DNA of 44,144 bases from Gammaproteobacteria bacterium. GTDB lineage: Bacteria; Pseudomonadota; Gammaproteobacteria; Enterobacterales; Alteromonadaceae. How positions within the stretch are numbered: position 1 is the first letter of the stretch; every line of letters begins with the position of its first letter. The position numbers were made by a program, and so were the translations under genes. Location of the stretch: NCBI GenBank assembly GCA_018222405.1, contig JAAFAI010000034.1, positions 1 through 44,144 of the forward strand, in the 5' to 3' direction. Below the pieces are notes generated by a model, which did not search any database, was not told the DNA's origin, and saw only the letters and a list, made by a program, of their open reading frames with translations. Shown one piece after another: positions 1 through 7,983 of this stretch.

Positions 1-14
1 TCCAGTTGAGATAA

Positions 15-785
15 TTATCCCTTAACTGGCTGTGTGAATCTATTGGAGCACGTCATCCAGACATCGAAAATGAAACCCTGAAAAGGGGCGTTGATAAGCT
101 TTTGGAATACAGAAGATATCACCGCGAAGCAGCAGGCTTGGTTGTCGCATCCTCTGTCGTACATGCGAAGCGACTACAATATGTGTTGGAAAATGACTTT
201 CACCAAACAACGGTTCTCGTTAGCTATAAAGAGCCCGATGGTGCACAAACCATTGATCACTTCCGAGGTTCAGACACTGATTGGATTGTGAGTGTAGCGA
301 TGGTCTCCGAAGGGACAGATGTACCTCGTCTACGAGTTACGTGCATGTTGTCTACCGTGCAAACAGAGTTATTTTTTAGGCAGCTATTAGGCAGAACACA
401 ACGAAGGATAAAGGGTATCAATAACAGTCACGGGTGGTTAATTGCACTTAACACAAAAAGTATGGATGAGTTTTCAGACAGGCTGCATCAAGAAGTGCCC
501 GAAGGAACTTACATCAGAAATCAAATTTCTTGTAGAACCAAAACAAAAAACACTCTAGTTGACGGGCGAATCTCAGAAAGAAAGCCAGAAATCACTCTTA
601 AGCACAATCGACATAGATTAAATTTAGGTGATGAAGGCCTTGAAAGTCCGAAACAGAGAATGGAAAGGATACAAGTAACTCTAAAAAGTGATATGCATCA
701 CCTGCAACGTTTTAACCCCGAATTCGTTCTTCTAGGGAAATATTCTAGCAGGGTAAAACGCTTATATTTGAACTATCAAAGATAG
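15..785 (+). pseudogene. 3' remnant of a superfamily II (DEAD/DEAH-type) helicase
   Basis: The open frame encodes only the C-terminal helicase half. A motif V-like segment (VSEGTDVPRL) is followed by a motif VI-like segment (FFRQLLGRTQR), then a divergent tail. The Walker A and DEAD-box half is absent. The same frame is open back to an in-frame TAA at positions 12-14, and the residues just after that stop already resemble family sequence, so no proper start codon or N-terminal half exists here. Family members are normally 450 residues or more, against about 257 here. It is followed directly by another 5'-truncated gene. I read it as a decayed remnant at an island boundary. A genuine gene running in from the left with a sequencing error at the TAA cannot be excluded, because the window begins 14 bases earlier. 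Confidence 0.6.
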
Positions 786-891
786 TTTTACTGAATGTAT
801 TAACCGCTGCGTAAAGGGTTTATAATTTATAACGGTCTAATTAGTTTTGTTATAAGTATCATAACAAGGTGTTGGTAAGGTCTGGGATTTA

Positions 892-1077
892 TTGACCACT
901 ACAATGCTTCCGGAATTGCAAATAGCGGACTCCATTGACACCGGGAAGTTGGTAGATTTATTCCCCGGAGAATACATGGACATTCCACTATTTTGGTATT
1001 ATTGGCAAACCGAAAGTCCATATCTGAAAGCGCTAAGAATTCATGTTGTAAAGACTGCGCAAAAATGTCTGGTTTAA
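892..1077 (+). pseudogene. C-terminal remnant of an ArgP/IciA-like LysR regulator
   Basis: About 58 residues match the extreme C-terminus of ArgP-type LysR regulators. There is a short Leu-Pro segment, then a 'GKLVDLFPG' segment, then 'DIPLFWYYW', which corresponds to the conserved D-(I/V)-P-L-(Y/F)-W motif near the end of ArgP. No helix-turn-helix or effector-domain core lies upstream, since the frame is closed by a stop at 862-864. The full protein would be about 295 residues. With the helicase remnant just before it, this suggests deletions or an insertion that left only gene 3' ends. The identification is from memory of the family motif and the match is short. Confidence 0.55.
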
Positions 1078-1108
1078 TTTACAAGGTTCCTACACCATCG
1101 TGTCCCTC

Positions 1109-1143
1109 ACGCCCAATCCCTTTGAATAAAGGCAATTGGGCGT
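1109..1143. other. Inverted repeat between convergent genes
   Basis: ACGCCCAAT and ATTGGGCGT form a perfect 9-bp stem enclosing a second stem, CCTTT/AAAGG. It sits between the ArgP remnant (+) and the end of the TIM-barrel operon (-). Neither strand has a good T-run after it, so it is a weak terminator candidate or another structured element. Confidence 0.4.
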
Positions 1144-1152
1144 ATACGTATA

Positions 1153-2076
1153 TTACTTATAAATGGGATTTAGCTTGTCGTTTATGTAGTAACGGCACAT
1201 TGCCATGGAAGCCAGATAGTCGGGAGAACCATCGGTTTCCAGCGTTATCCAGCCTTTGTATTCATGCTTTTTCATCAATTTATACAAGGCGGGAAAGTCC
1301 AGTACGCCCTGGCCTAATTCCCAGAACCAGCGTTTACCGTCGTCCTGAATTTCCGGGTCGCGGGAAAATCGTACACTGTCTGGTTGATTAATGTCGGCCG
1401 TGTCTTTTAAATGGAATCCACTGATACGCTCGGCATAGGTATCGTAAAAGTTCAGCAAGTCCTCGCCCATAATCGAAATCTGCGCGGTGTCGATACAATA
1501 GTGCACAAAACGAGGGTCAGTTAACTCAATGAATTCGCGGTGATCACTTAAGTTAATGCCACAAAAGAACTCGTTGTGTAATCCCAGTTTAATACCGTGA
1601 TCCGTGGCATAACGACCAATCTCGTTCATCACGTTTGCGCATTGTGCAACTTCTTCCCGGGATAGCGGGCCAATACCGCAGTAGTTGTCGGTTGGGCAGG
1701 TATTCATTTGCGTACCACCAAAACCGGCAATGGTATCTACCGCTTGTTTTCCTGCCTGTAAAACTTCATCAAACTTGGCCTTATCGTGACTGGCGTGGGC
1801 ACCGTGAAACATGCCGGTAATAACAATGCCACGCTCTTGTGCAAACTGTCTGAACGCGTCGGCGGAACCAAACAACGGTAAAATGTCAGCCAGATCCCAA
1901 GGGGCGACTTCGATGCCGTCAAAGCCCAGGGCTTTTTGGTATTTCAGCAGATTATCCCAGTCACTGTAGTAAGCCGTGTTCGACTTATCCTGATAGTAAA
2001 ACTCACGAAAATTAGCAATAGACTTGTACGGAATATTCTTCCAGTGATTCATATAGGCATAACGAATATTCTGCAT
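1153..2076 (-). CDS. Xylose-isomerase-like TIM-barrel sugar isomerase/epimerase
   Basis: This 307-residue protein belongs to the sugar phosphate isomerase/epimerase (AP endonuclease 2-like TIM barrel) superfamily. A full metal-binding set is visible: E169 (HNEFF), D196 (CIDTA), H222 (GFHLKD) and E280 (TLETD). It has no signal peptide and is therefore cytoplasmic. It is the last gene of a minus-strand operon that starts with a sugar symporter and holds four TIM barrels in a row; only 2 bp separate it from the preceding gene. Members of this superfamily isomerise or epimerise sugars and keto-sugars, and some act on 3-keto-glycosides or C-glycosides. The exact reaction cannot be read from sequence. 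Processing of a keto-sugar released elsewhere in the island is the likely role. Confidence 0.85.
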   Translation of the reverse strand: MQNIRYAYMNHWKNIPYKSIANFREFYYQDKSNTAYYSDWDNLLKYQKALGFDGIEVAPWDLADILPLFGSADAFRQFAQERGIVITGMFHGAHASHDKAKFDEVLQAGKQAVDTIAGFGGTQMNTCPTDNYCGIGPLSREEVAQCANVMNEIGRYATDHGIKLGLHNEFFCGINLSDHREFIELTDPRFVHYCIDTAQISIMGEDLLNFYDTYAERISGFHLKDTADINQPDSVRFSRDPEIQDDGKRWFWELGQGVLDFPALYKLMKKHEYKGWITLETDGSPDYLASMAMCRYYINDKLNPIYK

Positions 2077-2078
2077 GA

Positions 2079-3050
2079 TCAGGCTCCTGTTAACTGGGTG
2101 GCAAGTTGGTTTACAAAACGGCGGTTGCGCAACAGGGCACGCATTGGGTCGCGGGTCTGGTGGTTACACAAACTCACTTGTCCGTTGTAGCCTGCCTGCT
2201 TTAGCGATTGCATGACCTGAGTAAGAGACACTTCACCACAACCCACGTCACTGAATACCTGAGTGGCCTTAGCGGGGGGAAATGCCGGATTGGCGGCGTG
2301 CCTGAATGACGCACAGTCGTTTAATTGGGTGTCAGCTAGTTGGATGTAACTGATACGTGCAGCATTATCGGCAATAAAGGCGGTGGTATCACCGCCAGCA
2401 AGTTGCAAGTGCGCAGTGTTAAGGGCAATGCCCACGTGGTTGTCGGATTCGGCAACTAAATCGGTGAGTGTTTCAAACGACACCAAACTCCAGTATTCAG
2501 GGCGTAAGGCCAGCTTCACGCCAGCGGCTTTGGCTTTGGTAGCGAGATTGCTGATAAGCTCGCGGGTTTGCTCAACAAATGAGGCGTCGTCCACAGTCAG
2601 ATTGGGATGGTAATGTTGTAACCGGCCTGCGTAGGCGGTAGGCGAGAGCACCAGGCATTCAGCTTCCAGTTCACCGGCAAATTCAATAGCCTGACTGGCA
2701 AAGTGCCCACTGGCCCCAAAATAGAAGCCCAGCTGGTCGTTGCGCACAAACAGGTTAGCGTCAAAACTAATGGCGCTTACTGCATCAATACCCGAGTCGG
2801 CCAACTTGGATTTATAGGTTTTAGCATCACCGTATTTTGTGTTGATTGAATATTGGGTCATGGGCACGCCACTGCGGCCTCCAAATTGCCACACGGGCTC
2901 ATAGGGGATTTCTATACGGTTAAAACCGGCTGCGGCCATCAGCGTGTACAGCTCTTCCCAGTAGTATTTGGATTCATAACGATTGCGGTTAGGTTCTGAA
3001 TAATGACGGTTAATCATATCCAGGCTAATAGCATAGTGAAATGCAGACAT
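2079..3050 (-). CDS. TIM-barrel protein with a degenerate metal site
   Basis: This 323-residue protein has the same xylose-isomerase-like TIM-barrel fold pattern as its neighbours. Where they carry Glu/Asp/His(Gln)/Glu metal ligands, this one appears to have E185 (RPEYW), N211 (ALNTAH), Q237 (YIQLAD) and N296 (LCNHQ). Two of the four expected acidic ligands are thus replaced by Asn, which suggests a changed metal site or a non-catalytic partner. It is cytoplasmic, the fourth gene of the minus-strand operon, and 2 bp from the next gene, consistent with translational coupling and perhaps a heteromer with that product. The ligand assignment was done by eye without an alignment. Confidence 0.75.
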   Translation of the reverse strand: MSAFHYAISLDMINRHYSEPNRNRYESKYYWEELYTLMAAAGFNRIEIPYEPVWQFGGRSGVPMTQYSINTKYGDAKTYKSKLADSGIDAVSAISFDANLFVRNDQLGFYFGASGHFASQAIEFAGELEAECLVLSPTAYAGRLQHYHPNLTVDDASFVEQTRELISNLATKAKAAGVKLALRPEYWSLVSFETLTDLVAESDNHVGIALNTAHLQLAGGDTTAFIADNAARISYIQLADTQLNDCASFRHAANPAFPPAKATQVFSDVGCGEVSLTQVMQSLKQAGYNGQVSLCNHQTRDPMRALLRNRRFVNQLATQLTGA

Positions 3051-3078
3051 AATGTTGTCCTGTGTTGTTCTGTATTAG

Positions 3079-3098
3079 CCCGGCGACACTGCGCCGGG
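3079..3098 (-). other. GC-rich intercistronic hairpin
   Basis: CCCGGCG and CGCCGGG form a perfect 7-bp stem with a 6-nt loop, in the only sizeable gap (54 bp) inside the minus-strand operon. There is no T-run after it, so an mRNA-stability or processing element is more likely than a terminator. Confidence 0.45.
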
Positions 3099-3104
3099 TT
3101 GAGA

Positions 3105-3875
3105 TTACTGAGTGAGCGAGCGAATGTAAGACAGCGCCTCTACCGTGCTGGTTTTAGTGGGGTAGCACTCCACTCCGATGGGACCGCTGTAGCCGGTATT
3201 GCTTATTTGATTCAGCAGTTCCGGCCAGTTAAGCTCGCCAGCACCCGGCTCGCCGCGCCCCGGAAAGTCAGCTATCTGGATATGGCCAATCTGCCCGGCA
3301 ATGGTATGCAGCGTTGACACCACGTCCTCGTTTTCTGCCGCAGAGTGATAAAGGTCGTAAAGAACTTTGACTTCAGGACGGTTGAGCTTGTTGGCAATAT
3401 AAAAGGTATCTGAGGTATTACTAAAAAATACCCCAGGATGATCCACCCGTGTATTAACTGCTTCGAGCAGTAGCGTTAGCCCTTTCTCTTTTGCAATATC
3501 AGCTGCTTTATCAATGGCTTCACATACGATATCCAGTGAAGCCGCACGTGGTAGAAAGGGCGCGCCTGTACCAGAGCCGCACACCAGGTGTTTACAACCT
3601 AATGCAATGGCCTGCTCGGCGGTGGCCCTTACATTTGCCAGAAATTGCTCGTGGGTATCACGCAGTACCAGCATGGTACGCGGATCAACTAACATACTTT
3701 GCAAGGTGACATTGTGAGTAGAAAGCGCGTTAGCTACCGCTTGCAAGTCGCGCCCTTCCATGGAAAAAATCTCAACGTAGGTGATACCTGCCTGCGCTGC
3801 CGCAGCGATGCGATCTTCGAGTTTGTCACCGGCTTCTTTAAACATATATTCAAGGTTACTTGAGAGTGTAAACAT
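3105..3875 (-). CDS. Hydroxypyruvate-isomerase-like TIM-barrel protein
   Basis: This 256-residue protein is of the Hyi/OtnI type. Family hallmarks are the segment LLLEAVNTRVDHPG with E138, the YDLYH motif with D174, Q200 in the IQIADFPGRGEPG segment, and E236 in GVECYP. Hyi and OtnI enzymes isomerise short hydroxy-keto acids (hydroxypyruvate, 2-oxo-tetronate), but the family is broad and many members act on other keto-sugars. It is cytoplasmic. It lies third in the operon, 11 bp downstream of a paralogue of nearly the same length, and the two share the DHPG and PGRG signatures, so they look like an old tandem duplication. A DenD-like dehydrogenase at 42326 could supply a 2-oxo-tetronate, but OtnK and OtnC are not seen here. 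Confidence 0.8.
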   Translation of the reverse strand: MFTLSSNLEYMFKEAGDKLEDRIAAAAQAGITYVEIFSMEGRDLQAVANALSTHNVTLQSMLVDPRTMLVLRDTHEQFLANVRATAEQAIALGCKHLVCGSGTGAPFLPRAASLDIVCEAIDKAADIAKEKGLTLLLEAVNTRVDHPGVFFSNTSDTFYIANKLNRPEVKVLYDLYHSAAENEDVVSTLHTIAGQIGHIQIADFPGRGEPGAGELNWPELLNQISNTGYSGPIGVECYPTKTSTVEALSYIRSLTQ

Positions 3876-3886
3876 ACCTGTGCCCC

Positions 3887-4663
3887 TTATTCTGCAATCG
3901 CTAACGTCGCTCGGCTTGAGCGAATGGCTTCACGGGTGGTGAGATCGTTAAGTTTATACTCCAGCCCAACCCAGCCATCGTATTGTTCGGTTTCCAGCAT
4001 GTGCACAACCGCTGGCCAGTTCACACTGCCAGTACCCGGTGCGCCGCGTCCTGGCATATCGGCTACCTGGATATGTGCCACCCACTGGGTACGACCTGCA
4101 ATAATGGTTTCAATGTCTTCGCCCATTACAATGGAGTGGTAGGCGTCGTAAAGTAAACGCAGGTTCGGGCTGTTAACCGCTTCGACCAGGTCCAGCCCGA
4201 CTTTATTGCTGTCGAGGTACATGCCGGGGTGATCGACCCGCGTATTAATGGGCTCCAGCAACAAGGTGACGCCGCTACGCTCGCCAATTTCTGCTGCCAG
4301 TTTGAGTGCACGCAGGGCAAAATCGAAGTGCTGTTCCGGGTTGGTGTCCGGCAGTAAAAATCCTGAGGCAATGATCATTTGTTTACAGTTAAGCTCGTTC
4401 GCCACAGCAGCAGATTCGGTTACCGCAGTAACAAATTCATTCAGTTGTGATTCATCAACAATGCTGCGACGCGGATCAACACAAAAACTGGTAAGAGTAA
4501 TGCCGGTTTTCTCCAGTGCCTTTTTAATCTCGGCAATGGGTTTATCACGCCATAAGTGGAATTCCACACCAGCTAAACCAGCTTCTTTGGCTTTGTAAAT
4601 GCGCTCGGCAAAATTGTTCGTTTCGTCTTCAAATAACCATTCGATGCACGCGGTAAGTTTCAT
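3887..4663 (-). CDS. Hydroxypyruvate-isomerase-like TIM-barrel protein (paralogue)
   Basis: This 258-residue protein is of the Hyi/OtnI type. It has E137 in LLLEPINTRVDHPG, D173 in LLYDAYH, Q199 in HIQVADMPGRGAPG and E235 in VGLEY, so the metal site looks complete. It is the second gene of the operon, 12 bp after the symporter and 11 bp before its paralogue. Two such isomerases side by side behind a glycoside transporter suggest successive or parallel isomerisation of an imported sugar derivative. The substrate cannot be inferred. The start ATG follows a good AGGAG-like site ('aggagacacc', spacing about 5). Confidence 0.8.
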   Translation of the reverse strand: MKLTACIEWLFEDETNNFAERIYKAKEAGLAGVEFHLWRDKPIAEIKKALEKTGITLTSFCVDPRRSIVDESQLNEFVTAVTESAAVANELNCKQMIIASGFLLPDTNPEQHFDFALRALKLAAEIGERSGVTLLLEPINTRVDHPGMYLDSNKVGLDLVEAVNSPNLRLLYDAYHSIVMGEDIETIIAGRTQWVAHIQVADMPGRGAPGTGSVNWPAVVHMLETEQYDGWVGLEYKLNDLTTREAIRSSRATLAIAE

Positions 4664-4675
4664 GGTGTCTCCTGT

Positions 4676-6001
4676 TTAACGGTGCGAGTTAGATAATAGT
4701 GAGGATGCGGGGTAACACTGAATAAGCACGCCTTGCAGAGCAAAAATGCCTAGGGGCAGGGCGTAATACACCAGTGACATAGCCTGCATGGCAGAGTCTG
4801 ATACCGCAGATGGATCGTAATCTCCCCAGGCCAGTGCGTAGGCAACGCCTGCGGTACCAAAGGCCATACCAATTTTTATGGCCAGCGATACGCCAGCAGC
4901 CAGTAAGCCTTCCTGACGGGTACCAAACCAGTGCTGATGAAAGTCCACGGCTTCAGAGGCCATGGCGTAAATAGAGGTCATTGTGATACTGATAAACAGT
5001 GACGACATTACATACAACGTAATGAAAACAGCTGGCTGCTGCTCAAAGAAGGGCAGTGCGGCATAGCAGATAAACCCGGCAATTAACGCCCAGGTATCGG
5101 CTTTTACGATCCCGAAGCGGTTTAACAGTGGGCGGGCCAGAAAAGCCCCAACCAGCAAAGTGCCCGATAGGGTGGGCAATAACACCGAAATCATCCACGG
5201 CTGCTTAAGTACATTAATCGCAAAATAAGGCGTGACCGACAGCAAAGCACCAAAGCGAATAAAATTAAGCAATGCAAAACCTGATGCCACATTCCAGGCG
5301 CGGTTTTTAAACATTTTAAGCACGTCGGTTTTAATGTTTAGCGCTTCGGTTGGCGGGGCGGACACTCTTTCTTTGCACAGAGCAAAGCAGTAAAGCAGTA
5401 ATACGGTGGCCGCTATGCTGGTAATAATCCCCATCACAAAAAAGCCGTGTGCCTGATCGCCATTACCAAAGTAGGCAACGCCCGGCATAAAGAGCGCCGT
5501 CACCACAATAACACCCAGTGACGTAGCCACAGAGCGAGCCGCGCTTAAGTCGATGCGGTCTTTACTGTGATTACTCATCATCGGCAGCATGGCGCTGTAA
5601 GGAATGGTTACCACCGACAACAACAAACCCAGTACAAAATACGTGATCAGCGCATAGTAAAAACGCGCATCGCTGCCTATATCAGGTACGTAGAATGTCA
5701 GTACACCGAATACGCCAAATGGCACCGCGCCGAATAATAAATAGGGTCGGGCGCGGCCCCAGCGCGACCGAGTGCGATCAACCGCCAGTCCAATGCCAAC
5801 ATCAAAAAAGGCATCAACAACACGGGAAACAAAGAATAATGTGCCAATGGCGGCAGCAGGCAACAGTGCCACATCGGTATAAAACAGCAGTGCGAAGGCA
5901 CTTACGGCATTCCATACCAAACTGGCTGAGACATCACCTAAACCATAGGCAATGACTTCACGACGGGGTAAGCAGGATTCACGTTTCTTTTCAGAACACA
6001 T
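4676..6001 (-). CDS. GPH-family (MelB-like) glycoside:cation symporter
   Basis: This 441-residue inner-membrane transporter of the major facilitator fold has about 12 hydrophobic segments. The N-terminal half carries the family signature DVGIGLAVDRTRSRWGRARPY (Asp pairs at the cation/sugar site and the DRTRSRWG loop), typical of the glycoside-pentoside-hexuronide:cation symporters. It is the first gene of a minus-strand operon with four TIM-barrel enzymes. The start ATG is preceded by AAGG about 9 nt upstream. It probably imports the sugar or oxidised sugar that those enzymes then isomerise. The gene is divergent from the GH43-GH106-GH3 operon across a 353-bp regulatory region, which suggests co-regulation with the glycosidases. 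Confidence 0.88.
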   Translation of the reverse strand: MCSEKKRESCLPRREVIAYGLGDVSASLVWNAVSAFALLFYTDVALLPAAAIGTLFFVSRVVDAFFDVGIGLAVDRTRSRWGRARPYLLFGAVPFGVFGVLTFYVPDIGSDARFYYALITYFVLGLLLSVVTIPYSAMLPMMSNHSKDRIDLSAARSVATSLGVIVVTALFMPGVAYFGNGDQAHGFFVMGIITSIAATVLLLYCFALCKERVSAPPTEALNIKTDVLKMFKNRAWNVASGFALLNFIRFGALLSVTPYFAINVLKQPWMISVLLPTLSGTLLVGAFLARPLLNRFGIVKADTWALIAGFICYAALPFFEQQPAVFITLYVMSSLFISITMTSIYAMASEAVDFHQHWFGTRQEGLLAAGVSLAIKIGMAFGTAGVAYALAWGDYDPSAVSDSAMQAMSLVYYALPLGIFALQGVLIQCYPASSLLSNSHR

Positions 6002-6354
6002 AACTAGGCACCTTGGGTGCGCTATTTAATGTCCTGGCGCTTATGCAGACGAGTCATCATTGACCAAAGAATTGGCCCAAGCGACTATTTGGTTATAAAA
6101 ATGTAAATTTAATTAGTTTTTTGATTCTAATCTGAATATGTGTCCTTGCGCAACATATTGTTTAAGAAAAATAATGTTTAACTCATTAAATTCTATTTGT
6201 TTTTTAAGAATTCATTAAAAAACAAATGGTAATGATGTTTGTGAATAATGAGATGTATTAATCTTTTATCTAGTAGACATCTACATTATTGATTGTGAAT
6301 TCATTGTAATAAATAATAGTATTCTTGTTCTATTAATTGTGAGCAGAGAAGGCA
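6002..6354. promoter_or_regulatory. Divergent control region between symporter and glycosidase operons
   Basis: This 353-bp AT-rich stretch separates two divergent operons and contains no convincing gene. It holds a perfect 13-bp inverted repeat at 6195-6227 and, nearer the glycosidase operon, a short GTAGA-CA-TCTAC repeat around 6274-6285. Promoters for both directions must lie here, but I could not fix -35/-10 boxes with confidence. Confidence 0.6.
6195..6227. repeat. 13-bp AT-rich inverted repeat
   Basis: The arms ATTTGTTTTTTAA and TTAAAAAACAAAT are perfectly complementary around a 7-nt spacer (GAATTCA, itself containing a palindromic GAATTC). It lies in the middle of the divergent promoter region, so it could be an operator or a bidirectional structural element. 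Confidence 0.6.
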
Positions 6355-7983
6355 ATGAGTGTAGATCGCAGGCAGTTTTTGGCACTGTCAGGGGGGCTGG
6401 TTGCGGGCGCTTCCATGGCCTCGGAAACAGCGAAAAAGAACAAACCCAAAAACTGGGCGATAAGCGCAGAAGGTCACCGCCGGGCAGATTTGCAAAACGG
6501 GACGTTTCTGAATCCGGTACTGGCTGGCGATTACCCAGATCCCACCATTTTAAAGGACGGTGATGATTATTACATGACCCACTCATCCTTTGATGCTGCG
6601 CCGGGTATCTTAATCTGGCACTCTAAGGATTTAGTGAATTGGCGGCCGGTCGGGCCAGCGCTTGCCAAGCCTCTGGGCATCGTGTTTGCCATGGATTTGG
6701 TAAAACACAACGGCCGATATTACATCTACATTCCGTTTATGAAAGCGCAGTGGTCGCCTCCTCTTAAGAGCTTCGCCAATATTATGGTGATCCATGCCGA
6801 CAACATCGAAGGGCCATGGAGTGAGCCGGTGGATTTAAACATTGGCGGGTACATTGACCCTGGCCACATAGAGGGTGAAGACGGCAAACGGTACTTGTTT
6901 CTATCGGGCGTTAAGCGCATTCAACTGAGCGACGATGGTCTTTCTACTGTCGGTGCGGTGCATCATGCCTACGACGGCTGGCAGTATCCCGACGAGTGGA
7001 TAACCGAAGCTTATGCGCTGGAAGGCCCCAAACTGTTTAAACGCAACGACTACTTTTATCTGGTGTCGGCAGTAGGCGGCACGGCTGGGCCTGCCACCGG
7101 GCACATGGTGATTGTGGCGCGCTCTACGTCTGTTAAAGGCCCATGGGAAAACTGCCCGCACAATCCTATTGTGCGTACCGAAAGTGAGCAGGAATACTGG
7201 TGGTCACGCGGCCACGCCACTATGGTGCCTGGCCCGGAAGGTAATCCCAACAAGTGGTATATGGTGTATCATGGCTACGAAAACGGTTACCGCTCGTTAG
7301 GCCGACAAACGCTGATCGAACCTATGACCTGGGATGAAAACGACTGGCCCGTGGCATTAGGCGGCGATTTATCAGCACCACTACCAATGCCCGTTGCGGC
7401 ATATACAACATCGAAAAAACATGGTTTTTCCCATGCTGACGACTTCAGTGAATTACTATTAGGTACCCGCTGGGTGTTCTTCGGTGCCAGTGCCAACGAG
7501 CAACAGCGCCTTTCTTTGAATAACAAAACCCTGACTCTTGAGGCATCGGGTTCGTCACCCGCCGACAGTGCGCCACTGGTGCAAACCGTGGGCGATCACG
7601 CCTACGAAATTTCGGTGATTGTGGATATCGATGCTGATACGGAAGCGGGGTTATTGCTGTTTTACAATAGTCGTTTGTTTATTGGTATGGGCCACAGTAA
7701 GCAGGGCATGGTGACTTACCGGGGCGGAAAGTCGAGTCACTGGCGTGAGCCTGCCCCAACTGCCAACACGCTGCACCTTAAAATTATCAATGATCGCCAT
7801 ATCGTGAGCTTTTATTACAGTACTGATGGTATTGACTGGCAACGTCACGGATTACGCAGCGAGGTGTCTGGCTATCATGTCAATACCGTGGATGACTTAC
7901 AGGGGCTCAAGCCCGCCTTGTTTGCCAGTGGCAGAGGGCAAGCTCGTTTTCGTGACTTCCGTTACAAAGGGCTACCTTCATGA
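6355..7983 (+). CDS. Tat-exported GH43 glycoside hydrolase
   Basis: This 542-residue protein begins with a Tat-type signal (DRRQFLALSGGLVAGASMA). The five-bladed GH43 catalytic domain follows. The three acidic residues expected for an inverting GH43 enzyme are visible: D62 in YPDPT, D168 in IDPGHI and E223 in LEGPKLF. The C-terminal part (about residues 355-540) resembles the concanavalin-like beta-sandwich found in GH43 xylosidases and arabinofuranosidases. The product acts outside the cytoplasm and should release terminal xylose or arabinose. It is the first gene of an operon; its stop overlaps the start of the GH106 gene (ATGA). The exact sugar specificity cannot be told from sequence. Confidence 0.88.
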   Translation: MSVDRRQFLALSGGLVAGASMASETAKKNKPKNWAISAEGHRRADLQNGTFLNPVLAGDYPDPTILKDGDDYYMTHSSFDAAPGILIWHSKDLVNWRPVGPALAKPLGIVFAMDLVKHNGRYYIYIPFMKAQWSPPLKSFANIMVIHADNIEGPWSEPVDLNIGGYIDPGHIEGEDGKRYLFLSGVKRIQLSDDGLSTVGAVHHAYDGWQYPDEWITEAYALEGPKLFKRNDYFYLVSAVGGTAGPATGHMVIVARSTSVKGPWENCPHNPIVRTESEQEYWWSRGHATMVPGPEGNPNKWYMVYHGYENGYRSLGRQTLIEPMTWDENDWPVALGGDLSAPLPMPVAAYTTSKKHGFSHADDFSELLLGTRWVFFGASANEQQRLSLNNKTLTLEASGSSPADSAPLVQTVGDHAYEISVIVDIDADTEAGLLLFYNSRLFIGMGHSKQGMVTYRGGKSSHWREPAPTANTLHLKIINDRHIVSFYYSTDGIDWQRHGLRSEVSGYHVNTVDDLQGLKPALFASGRGQARFRDFRYKGLPS

